Assembly (NCBI GenBank): GCA_031213475.1
Contig: JARUPZ010000030.1
Location: 5,759,661-5,823,660, forward strand
From: Nereocystis luetkeana
Lineage: Eukaryota; Sar; Phaeophyceae; Laminariales; Laminariaceae
Direction: 5' to 3'
DNA: 64,000 nucleotides
The position numbers were made by a program, and so were the translations under genes. Below are positions 34,728 to 44,900 of the stretch, piece by piece. Positions within the stretch are counted from its first letter, which is position 1, and every line of letters begins with the position of its first letter. The notes beneath the pieces are model-generated. The model did no database searches. It had not been told where the DNA came from and was given only the letters and a program-made list of their open reading frames with translations.

Positions 34728-35229
34728 GGCCACTTCTTATGCAGTCGGAATTACAGTCAGTTGGAAATGGTGCTATCAGCACGTTCGCATGAGCTTTTGC
34801 CCCGAAAATATGTGAAACTGCTGTTTCTCGCCTCAGAACGACTTGGGCTATTCTCCAAGACCTATCTAGAGCTGTTTCCCGCTTCTCCAGGTGACCAGTT
34901 GCACAAAATCACCTTCGGTACTTTTCCGATCCGACTGGGTCAAATACGATTGCGATCAGGGATTGGATCGGAAAAAACGTTTTTTCCGATCCAATCGGGG
35001 TTTTGAATCGTATTTGACCCAGTTGGATCGGAAAAGTACCGGAGGTGATTCCGTGCAACTGGGCACCTCGAGAAGCGGGAAACAGCTCTAGATAGGTCTT
35101 GGAGGAAAGTCCAAGTCATTCTGAGGCGAGAAACAGCAACTTCGCACACTTTCGGGGCAAAAGCTCGTGTGAACGTGCCGATAGCACCATTTCCAACTGA
35201 CTGCAAATCCGACTGCATAAGAAGTGGCC
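34728..35229. mobile_element. PIF/Harbinger-like fold-back element H4
   Basis: This 502-bp element is almost wholly one long inverted repeat. It starts GGCCACTTCTTATGCAGTC and ends with the reverse complement, with TTA at 34725-34727 and at 35230-35232. The centre is a perfect 36-bp palindrome at 34961-34996 around GGAAAAAACGTTTTTTCC. No coding capacity is visible. Confidence 0.85.
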
Positions 35230-36536
35230 TTAGCATTATTCTCCCGGCATGGTATAGACAGATTGAGTCTCCATGTGGGTATCACGTACACCCACAGAAG
35301 CAACCACCAAGTAACCCTATACAAGCCGATATCCCGAATAGTCGTTAAGCTGCAAAATGCTGAACAAGCACATTCAAACACCTCTCGCCACCACCTCGGC
35401 ACCGATTCGGTCCGGGTAAAGTGTTCCTCACTCTGCCACAGTGAGCCCCGTCGCCCGCCTCGCTTGAAGTCCGGTGCTCACCGTGGCCTTCGTTCGCCAG
35501 TTCGGCAACGTTGGTGCTCAGACTGCGGACCTCTCTCTGTGGCATTCAGCTTGGTTGCAAAAATAAGCACCGCTTGAGTTTTCTTTGGCTGACCAAAACG
35601 ACCCTTATAGACTCGCACATATTATATCTAACCCTGCACCAGGAGGCCAGACAGAGCCCATTCATGCTTCCCTCATGTCTCGATCGACACGCGACACCTA
35701 GCCACGAAAACGGCGACCGCGCTCCTTCCGACCCCCCCGTTACCCGCCAGCGCCCGCGGACACCCGCGATGGCGCCGGGCTCGCCCGCGGTGCCGTGCTC
35801 TGGGTACACGCACGCACACCAAACACAAGAAGAAACATGGGAAAAGTTCTCGCCGTCAAGAAATAGTAGGAGGCAGTGTCCAAGTGGAAGCTCTGAGATG
35901 CCAAGGATGTATCAACCGAACAAGCTCAGGAGAAGACAAAATTGGGTAATTCTATATATACTGTTGTATTTTATTTTCCACGGAGAACACAAGAAAAAGG
36001 AAGTAAGACCTATGATAATGGAATCCCCAAGACCGACCATGGTATGACAATGGGAACGCGAAGTCAATACGTTTTATTTGGAAAACTTTGCTTTCAAAGA
36101 ACAACCGAAGATATCCTCGTACCGCCGCTGTGGGAAAAAAGGGAATGAATGTTTTGACTTTTTCTTCCTTTTTCCTAGCGACTGCAGGCGGCGCAAGTTG
36201 TTTTTTTCTCGTTGCAAAAATTGTCAACCCGCTGATGAAAACCAGCTCGTGCGACGATAGAAGCTCGATCTCGACATAGATACAGCCCACGGCCAACCCG
36301 CTTGGTGCCGGGCGCCAACGAGTATAGATGACGGTCTCGACGATATCAAGTGGATCCATGGTCTAGGGCGCGAGAGCTCGCCGGTGGCGTTCTACGGTAT
36401 CCTCCCTATCCTGAAAAAACAACAGCTATTTTTTGCCATTCGAGACGGATCGAGAAGCTTTGTCTTCGGTTTAGTGCACACAAGCGGCCAATTGTTTTTT
36501 TATCTTACGCCTGGCCAGCTCCCGCCGCATGTCACC

Positions 36537-36753
36537 TGTTCGTAGCCTCAGGCAGCGGTAGCACAGACTGCATGGCAGTCTATGGATGGATGTTTCAGGT
36601 AATGTATTATTGGCCTCCCACAAGGAAGGGGCATAGAAGAAGTGAGCCTCCTGCGTCACCGCTTGCAACCTCAGATGTCAAGAGTCACATATTCCACAAT
36701 AGCCAATGGCACCAACCGGTACGTAACTGTCATTTAAAGAGACCAAACGAACA
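36537..36753. mobile_element. 217-bp solo-LTR-like insertion
   Basis: The segment starts TGTTCG and ends CGAACA. It is flanked by TCACC at 36532-36536 and at 36754-36758. The nested inner copy (37046-37876) shows the undisturbed site as ATGTCACCGGCCA in reverse orientation. TG...CA ends with a 5-bp duplication are what a solo LTR leaves behind. No internal retroelement sequence is adjacent. Confidence 0.7.
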
Positions 36754-36785
36754 TCACCGGCCATTGTGTGAACACGGTGACCCTA

Positions 36786-36890
36786 TTACGGAGGACCATA
36801 GTAAATAGGACCAAATATTGTGAGTAAAAATGGTGAAATATATAGGTTTTTATGTATATCGTAGGTCCTATTAACTATGGCCCCCCGTAA
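36786..36890. mobile_element. 105-bp Stowaway/mariner-like MITE, copy 3
   Basis: This 105-bp element starts TTACGGAGGACCATAGTAAA and ends CTATGGCCCCCCGTAA, with TA at 36784-36785 and at 36891-36892. The related inner element reads GACCCTAGGGTGGG at the same place, so the insertion split CCC-TA-GGG and duplicated TA. Confidence 0.9.
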
Positions 36891-37045
36891 TAGGGTGGGT
36901 TGGAACCTCTAACGAGCGCACTCCGTTCAGAATTCATGACGCACTCGCTGGTTTTGTCGATCAACGTCTGTCGAGGTTTCGGAATCTCGCCGCTTCGAAC
37001 TAAACATCCGCCTGAATTTTTCTGAATCCGATCTTGGCCCCATAA

Positions 37046-37876
37046 GCCCTATGCCAATGGAAACGCAATCTTCCCATAAAAAGTTTGAAATCCAAAGATA
37101 CCCGTCAGAAATTTCCAGGTACAGCTTGCTATGGGCACGTTTCTTGAAACGTAAAGTGCCAAAATTTTGGAAAAGCCCTAAAAAAACATTTCTGGGGCCG
37201 ATGTTGGGCCAAGATCGACTTGAGAAAAACTCAGGCGGATGTTTGGTTCGAAGGAGCGAGATTCCGAGTCCTCGACAGACATCGATCGACCAAAGCAAAG
37301 CAATGACTGCGTCATTAATTCTGAACGGAGTGCGCTTGTTAGGAGCTCCGACCCACCCTAGGGTCACCGTGTTCACACAATGGCCGGTGACATGTGGCGG
37401 GCGCTGGCCAGGCGTATGATGAAAAAACAATTGGCCGCTGGTGTGTACAAAACAGATGATCAAATTTCTCGATCCGTCTCGAATGGCAAAAATAGTTTTT
37501 TTTCAGGTTTGGGAGGATACCGTAGCGCGCCGCCGGCAAGCTATCGCCTCCCAGACCATGGATCCACCTGATATCTTCCAGGTCGTCATCTGTACTCGTT
37601 GGCCTTGCCCGTCACCAAGCGGGTTGGCCGTGGGCTGAGTCTTACGTTGAGATCGAGCGTCCATCGTCGCACGGGCTGATTTTATCAGCGTGTTGACAAT
37701 TTGCAACGAGAAGAAACAAACTGCGCCGCCTGCAGCCGTTAGAAAAAAAAAAGGAAAATGAAACATTTTTTCCTTTTTTCCCCACAGCGGCGGTAGGAGG
37801 ATATTTTCGGCTGTTCTTTGAAAGCAATCTTTTTGGAAGAAAACTTTTTGACTTCGCGTTTTCATTGGCATAGGTT
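37046..37876. mobile_element. PIF/Harbinger-like element, copy 3, nested in copy 2
   Basis: The 831-bp element begins GCCCTATGCCAATGG and ends CCATTGGCATAGGTT-like (CATTGGCATAGGTT). It is flanked by TAA at 37043-37045 and at 37877-37879. It lies in opposite orientation inside another member of its own family. Removing it with one TAA restores GGCCCCATAATGGCCCC in the host, which lines up with the other copies. Confidence 0.85.
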
Positions 37877-38739
37877 TAATGGCCCCAGAATTGTTTTGTT
37901 CGGGGTTTTCCAAAATTTTGGAGCTTTCCGTTTTAACTACCGTGCTCATAGCAAGCTGTACCTGGAATTTTCTGACGGGTATCTTCGGAATCCAAACTTT
38001 TAATGGATACTTTGCGTTTCCTTTGGCACAGGTCTATGTGGACGAAACATGTTACAACCCGTCGAGTGCTCCACACGGAAACACGCACATTTCCTGTGTG
38101 GAACTCCCAAATACCGTAACACATGTATCCCTGCACCGAGTGCGTGAGCACTCCGAACACATGAGCTTGCAAGAGACCGCACATCACCACGTCGATGTAG
38201 CAATCTTACATATCGTCTGCGCTTTCCCGCGAATGATATCATACAACATGTCTATATCGGACATCGCCTGGTACCAGTGTGCATGTTGATGGGCGTTCAC
38301 CATTCACGTTCACCTTTCCACGACCAAGTCTGCTCGTTACATCACTTTTACTTCCAAGCTCATATCGCATGAGTGTTTACGCTCGGACACCTTCTCGACA
38401 AGCCGTGCTCATGCATGCATAGGCCTTCCCTCCTCACCCCCGGCACTTCTCAATCGTTTATCTTCCGTCCGTTCCTGATGCTGTCGTTAGGCTGCGCTGC
38501 CGGCATCTCTATACCAGGTACCTGATACCGGCACTGTGGTTTACTACTCTTTACCAAGATATAAGGACCGGTTGGATTCGATATTAATATACAATAGTTC
38601 ATTGTATTTGGGGATAGTGATATATGACAGCAGTGGGGGCACGGGGGTGCGCTACGTACGCGAAATCGACCTACCGGTGCCTGTACCGGCATGATACGAC
38701 GTCTCTCTCACACTGTACGGGTACGAGTACGAGTACACC

Positions 38740-40035
38740 ACTAGCGCCGAGTCTTGGCGCACAAACACCTGAGAAGAGAAGCGATGGACTCGATCGAGGT
38801 ATTTATGAGGAGCTGCCAGGGTCAGAGAGCGGGCGTCGCTTTCACGCCAGAGCGCTCGTCGTCACAGCAACCCCCGATTCCAGCATAACGTCGGCCTGCC
38901 TGGCATTCCCAGCCGCTGCTTCCGCCGCATTCGACGCCGCGGGTACATCAGAAACCATCCGCACCTATACAGCAGCAACCTGCTGTAGGCTGATCCGGCT
39001 CGTGTATCATGGCGTCTTTCTACCGTCGGGTGCCATTCCCAAAGAATATGGCCACGAAGTTGACGCTACGCAGCGCATTCATCGTTCCGTCTCGCATTAC
39101 CCTCGGGGGCTGCTGCAACCTTGGGAAGTACAAGGATGGCGCCACCCGGTTCCCGCGGGCCGGCTGCCTCCTGTGCCATCACCGCGGCAGGAGCGCAGCG
39201 ATCCGATAGTCACGAACGCAGCGACCGAAGCCGCCATCGACGCGACAAACTTGCAACAGCCTACGAGCGACAAACCTGCAACAGCCTACGAGTATGAATA
39301 GCACAAAGCAGTCCACAACTAAAACAAATGGAGTATAGGGAGCTAGCTGTTGATGACAGAGGGGGAACTATCCGCAGCCCAGTGCAAAATACAAAAGTCT
39401 ACGAGAGCGGCCAAAAATCAGACACTAGAAAAGTTTGCTATTGCACTGGGCTGCACATAGTGCCTCGACCTCCTTCAACAACAGCTAGAACAGCTCCCCA
39501 TATAGACACCATCTGTTTTAGTTTTGGACTGCTCTGTGCTACTCGTTCTCGTAGGCTGTCGCAGGTTTGTCGCATGGATGGCGGCGTCGGCCGCCGCTGT
39601 CGAAATAGTGGACCACTCCGCTCCCCGGCGGCACTCGGCCTGCGGGGGCCTTGATGCGGGCGGAATCGGATGACGCCAGTCTTTTAGTTCCCAAGATTGC
39701 AGCTGCCCCCGAGGAAAACCACCAGGGTAACTGAACACGGGCCGACGAACGTGCCGTTTAGCGTCGATTTCGTGGTCGTTCTCGTGGGGAATGGCACCCG
39801 ACGGCTGCTTCTGGGCAGGAGTGAATAGTCTCCAATGTAGCAGCGGCGGCTGCGGCGGCTGTGGTGGCTGGAGAGGCCGTTACGATGCTGGACTCGGGGG
39901 CTGCTGTAACAACGCGCGCTCTGGCGTGCAAGCGTCGCCCGCTCTCTGCTCCGGCGGTTTCCTGTACCTGGTTGGAGTCTATCGCTTTTTTTTCTCGTGT
40001 GTTGTATGCCGAGATTCGGCGCCATTACTACTGTA
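38740..40035. repeat. 1.3-kb inverted repeat (fold-back structure)
   Basis: The arms run about 38740-39410 and 39430-40035, with an inner stem around GCAGCCCAGTGCAA/TTGCACTGGGCTGC. At the protein level both arms show RRVPFP followed by GG-CNLG (plus strand near 39020, minus strand near 39800), so the duplicated segment may derive from coding sequence. I cannot identify it. Arm divergence is moderate. Confidence 0.55.
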
Positions 40036-41934
40036 GTGTATCGCCCTACCGAATAGTTTTCCGGCAACTTGGAAAGAAAGAAGGACAATGGGACAACCAC
40101 AGTAGTCCTGCTTGTTCCTCGTGGCTTGTCTCGCCCATGCTACGTCCCTCTTCGCAGATATTTTGCAAAGACCACACCCATTTCTTGAAATCTCAAATGG
40201 TTTGGCAAGATTTACGAAAAATCGGATGTTCCGGTAGTTCTACGAAACTCTAGTTTATGTTACCACACCAATGAATCTCAATTGCTAGCTTACTCTTCTC
40301 TTCGCAAGTGTTTTTGAGGCGTACATATGCTTATGGAAGAATTGCTGCCTTAGTCCCAATAACATCCATATGCATGACAGTGAAGCCGAGAGAAGCACAC
40401 CTCCCATACGTGAGGGATACTTGTGTAATGGACCAATTTTTATCGAAACGTTCATCAAAGGTTTCAGCGTTCCAACTACTCGTCGATTTTTGTATCGAGT
40501 TTTGCCAACCCACGCTTTCGCGCTTTCAGCGACCGACGAAAACAGTATCGAGGTTCGAACCCCCGTACGTTAGCCGGTCGGGGTGACAGCGATCTACCAG
40601 TTAAACTACCCGTACCCAATATCCTCTGCTTGCGGCATGAAAAAAACAAAATTCTGAGTTTTTCTTACGTGAAAAGGACGGCCCGATGGCACACCCTGAT
40701 CAAAACTAGGCTTCAATTTCCCATCCAGTTTACTTAACTACTGCTGTGTAGCGACATGCAGACATCAGGTTTCAATATAACAGCGCGATACAGCAGCAAT
40801 GATCTCGGTGATACAGCTGCGCCAGAGGCGATGTGTTGGTGGGTCTATACTTCACAGCACTTACAGAGTAGCTGATTGCTGGTGTTCTGGCCGGTACCCA
40901 CCGCGGCAGGTCACGGTTTGGTCTATATTTTCATGCGATTATGGTAATGGAGAGCACTGTACAGCAGCAGTACAAGCATGCGCCGGCGTCTGCTTTCAGC
41001 ATCATCATGCCAGGAAAATAACGTGCCAATCGATCGATACTCCCTGCTGCTGTCTACTACGGGTATTGAATCTATTACCGTGCTGGTGTTAGCCAGGTGG
41101 TCCTTGTCATGTATAGCAGTCGGGTTTTATTCTTCCCTTGCTTCTTGCTTGGTTGACACTGGGTACCCCTACGACTATTATACCAGTAGGTGTTTGCAGC
41201 TCTACATATTTAATATACCTGGTGAGCACCGCCGTGGTGAGCGTACGAGGGACCCCCCAGGCGTGGACCCATCTGTGGGTCTGTGCCGGGGAGGCAATGC
41301 AATTTGTGTCCACTGCAATGTTGAATTTAGCGCGGCTCTCATGCTTTGATTCGAAGTATCGAATTTTGGGGCACCTGACGAAGCTTGGACCATACTATAT
41401 TGTTGTCATACGTACCGCCGGCCCGTATCATACGTGCCAAGCTTTCTGAGGTTGTATGTAAGCCCACGTCGGTCGCCCCGGGAGTCTGGCACCGCGTACT
41501 GACTACTACTGCTGTATGATAGCCCCTCCCACGGTTTGGCCATGAGTCCTGGTGTCGTCAAAGGGGTTTGTTTTGTTTTTACGCATCGAGTGTCTCCTGC
41601 AGGCTGCGGCCACTGACGACAACCAAACCGTGCGGAAATCTCCCAGAGTATGGAACCAAGCACATTTCGACACAAGTCGGTAAGTGTCGGGAATGCCTCC
41701 GATCGTAGTACACAACAACGAAAGGAAAAGGGCAACCGGGGTAGACCAGGGGACGGGGGAGGCCTACCTTGTAACTACGGCAGTTAGTGGGGTTCCATCG
41801 GTTGGCGCGAAATCACGGTGCGAGCATTGGCCGTCCAAACTTGTTGAATATAAAACACACCACCCACCACGTGCCCCATCTACTTGTCCTTTGCGATGTT
41901 GTTCCTCCAGGCGCAATAAACGAGCTTTTTGACG
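40036..41934. other. Upstream region of the glycanase gene
   Basis: No gene was recognised apart from the tRNA-like sequence at 40545-40618. The region has several ACTACTGCTGT motifs (near 40738 and 41507) and TACCTGGTGA near 41217. The last few hundred bases should contain the glycanase promoter; a CAG acceptor-like site at 41908-41910 may end a 5-prime UTR intron. Confidence 0.3.
40545..40618 (-). repeat. tRNA-like sequence (pseudogene or SINE head)
   Basis: Read on the minus strand it has box A TAGTTTAACTGG, a loop-like CTGTCAC and box B GGGTTCGAACC within a CGGGG/CCTCG stem. The acceptor ends do not pair and the anticodon stem is poor. The GTC-like loop hints at a tRNA-Asp ancestor. Confidence 0.4.
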
Positions 41935-44900
41935 ATGTCCGTGAGAGAGGTGGCCAGCTCAGAGTTTTACGAACTCTCCCGGAGGACAGCGGGGAAGCTT
42001 TTGGTCGTGCAGTTCACAGCGACGTGGTGCGGACCATGCAGGAGGGTAGCTCCGCAATACGAAGCCCTGGCGAGGAGGACTCCTGACGTCGAATTCGTGA
42101 AGGTGCGCTTCTGTAGTCTCCCGCTCTGGTGTCTTTTCTGGTTACGCTAATTGCCTATCGTTCTGCGTATAGCAGTGGGCGAGAGTTTTGGGAGCGTTGT
42201 CGGCCTACTCAAGGTACAATAGAAAATGGCTGTGACATTGAGTAGAATTGATCACGCCGCGAGGATTATCGCTGTGGCCGAGATATTTTTTCAAGCGTGC
42301 CGTGAGTTACTCGTTTGTTTCTGCTGCCGCTCGAACACCTAATGTGTGTCAGGTGTACGAGCACAACAGCCGCGACGCCATTATGGCCTCCGGCGTGCGC
42401 TCCTTTCCGACCTTCCATTTTTACGCCGGTGGGAGCAAGGTCGACGAGTGCCGCGGGGCCAACATCCAGGCCGTGGAGCAGAAAGCTCTACAGCACAAGG
42501 CATCCGCGAGGTGCGGCGCTTGACAGATGCACCATGGAGGCAACCTGCCCTAACAGCCGACCGCAATGCTCATGCCGCGTACCGCCGCTTTTCTCAAAGA
42601 ACGGGGAAAAAATGTTTCCAGCGACCGGAAGATTGATTGCCGTCGTCACCCGAAACGTCTCACCTCCAAAGATGGACGTTAGCCTGACTACTGTTGTAGC
42701 ACCTTCAGGCAGTGTACCGTAAAACTGCAGCAGGACGTAGCCATTGCTAGCATAGGTATAGCGCATCAATTGCGCACAATACCTGTCAGTTTCTGTAGGC
42801 CACTCTAAAACTTACACACCCCGTATATTGCGCGCGATTGAAGTTACACACAAAGCTTGCAAAGATGGATTTTGAGGGAAAAAACGACTTCACCGCTGAG
42901 GTGATTTTTTTTTCTTAACTATACATCACGTGCCCACAGGTCGCTTCTCGTGGCGGTGACTCGGCGCCGGCTGTTGCTCGGCTAGCTTGAAATCCGATCG
43001 TTAAAACTTAACGTTTGGACTGTCTGGTTTTCACGTATCCCTTGACGATAGGATTGGAGCTATTGCTCCTTCGGGTCGCCGCGTGACTTGGTGAGGTACG
43101 CCCTTCACACCGCTGACAAGGGTTTGAACCGACGTAGCGTGTACCTCGCCCAAAACGTATTGCTACCATCAAATCACCCAGCCCTACGAGAAACAGGCTC
43201 CCTCCCCCTCTCACATGCTTCGCAGCGCTGCGGGTGGACCCGTCATAGTCAAGCTTCGCTTCGAACGAAAGAAGACGCGGGAGAGCGGCGAGGGCTTCAT
43301 CCTGGTATCAGAAGAGACGGAGATAGAGGTACACCCTTCCGAAGGGCTGGACATATTCAAGTTTCAGGTGCGCCCCCCCCTCCCCACCCCCGACCCCCCG
43401 GCCGACACCCGCAGACTCCCATGTCTGCAGCTGACCACGCCATGCTACCGACGACAAACACGATGGAACTGCTGTAGACTCGTTACAATGCGAGGAGTGC
43501 TTCGTAAACGCCAGGGGTACCGATTTTCCCGGTATCCCTTCTTTCTTCGATGGTTTGTGCACGCTCCCCTCCGTCGCGTTATTTACTTCACCGCTGCAGT
43601 TACCTCGCGCAAGTTGACACGGTTTCCCTTCGAACCCTCCGTCGCCGCTCGTCGTGGACTTTCGTTTTTCAGGTGCTCTCGATTACCGACATCGAATTTG
43701 ACGAGCAAGCGCTCACCGGAGGCGACTCCAACAGGCCGATCGACACCGACGCTACCTTCGCCGCCGCTTTGCAGGGAACGGGCGGTGGCATGTACGGTAA
43801 TTATCCCGTCGTGAGGGTGACAAAGCGAGTGGCCGGCGCTGGAGAATATGGTGGCAGCGGGGGCTCCGCACAGAAAGCTCAATCGAAGACCTCGAAGGGC
43901 GTCGTTGATGCTGCGTCGGCATGGGACGAGTGCTGCTCTCGAACGTGAGCAATAACGTGATAACTGCATACAAGCACACACCGGGCACGTTTTTTCATAT
44001 ATTTTTTTCACGGCGAGGGCGATGGTTCTGCAGGTCGGGATGGCCAGAAAGAAGGCCCTCAGGGATCGCGTGAAGCCGGGTTATCTCTGGCGCATACCTC
44101 GGAGTTAATCGTTGCAGTCGAGCTCACGCAGATGAGAAATGCTCATTTGTATCTGTTGGCAGCACCCCAGTCGCTCCGTGTCTCCCTCAACCATGGTACC
44201 TTTCATTGTCCTCCGTCGCCCTCGTCGTCAGATTTTTTGGGAAGAGGCCGGTAAAGCAGCCTGCGTACGTCATCCGTGAGGAGTCTTTGCTACCGAAGGC
44301 AGATCTTTCCGATCTGCAGAAGCGCAGCGCCGGCCCGGAATCTCTTCTGCTGGTTTGCAAGGCCTGCGCCGAGAACTGCTTCGTTCCTGGCAGGGTGAGT
44401 CTCATGTGCGCCTATTCTGGAGCACCGGGGTGTCATAATCGGGGCTCGTGACAATCGAAGCTGCACCCGACTTATGAAGGTACGGCCGATACAATGTGTT
44501 TTCTATGAGGTCTGGTTTGATTAAATTATGGCACACACGTCCTCGTAGTATCTTCACGTTTTGCCCCCTCCTCCCTTATATGGCCATACGACTGCGGCCA
44601 TGCATGAGATAGAGTACATCTCTCCTATCGAGTACACCCCCCCCACTAGGACGCAGTGTTTATGGTAAGGCACCCAAGAGGCAGTCGCATAGTACTCCCA
44701 TTACTGCCTCTGGAAACCAAGAGGCTGTTACAGAGCACTCCCATTGCTGACTCTGGAATTGCCTACATCGGAAACTAAATCAACTCATTTAAGCTGTCAT
44801 CCATATGCAAGTTCGCCTCAAAAGCGGTTCTTGGTAGGATGCAGCTCACCGTTCATGCGACTCGCCAGACACCTCACGGTGCTTCGCGCTTGGTGCAAGC

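Larger units (their letters stand above)
33992..35380. mobile_element. 1.39-kb insertion with 5-bp duplication
   Basis: CCTCT at 33987-33991 and at 35381-35385 flank this segment, and the R1 copy at 45150-45920 reads straight through CCTCTCGCGACCACC, so the boundaries are well supported. The ends (TCTTGATAAA, TTCAAACA) are not inverted repeats. Its contents are an inverted gene fragment (34010-34652) and a fold-back transposon (34728-35229). The class is unknown. Confidence 0.55.
33560..35970. repeat. Dispersed repeat R1, copy 2, interrupted
   Basis: The left part (about 33560-33991) and right part (about 35381-35970) match, in order, the reverse complement of the repeat at about 45150-45920. 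Shared landmarks are GAACGAGGAAGCACAGCACG, the poly-A and CCCCGTCCCCTCTC stretch, and ACCGATTCGGTCCGGGTAAA. The copy is split by a 1389-bp insertion at 33992-35380, flanked by CCTCT on both sides; the other copy shows the uninterrupted site. Confidence 0.65.
36007..38034. mobile_element. PIF/Harbinger-like element, copy 2 (host of nested insertions)
   Basis: The sequence matches the element at 3760-4570 along its length: ends like GACCTATG and GGCACAGGTC, an internal GCCCACGGCCAACCCGC, and an internal GAGCGCACTCCGTTCAGAAT. It is split by three insertions: 36537-36753, 36786-36890 and 37046-37876. The outer flanks read TAA on the left and TAT on the right, so the outer duplication is imperfect and the left end is uncertain by some tens of bases. 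Confidence 0.7.
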
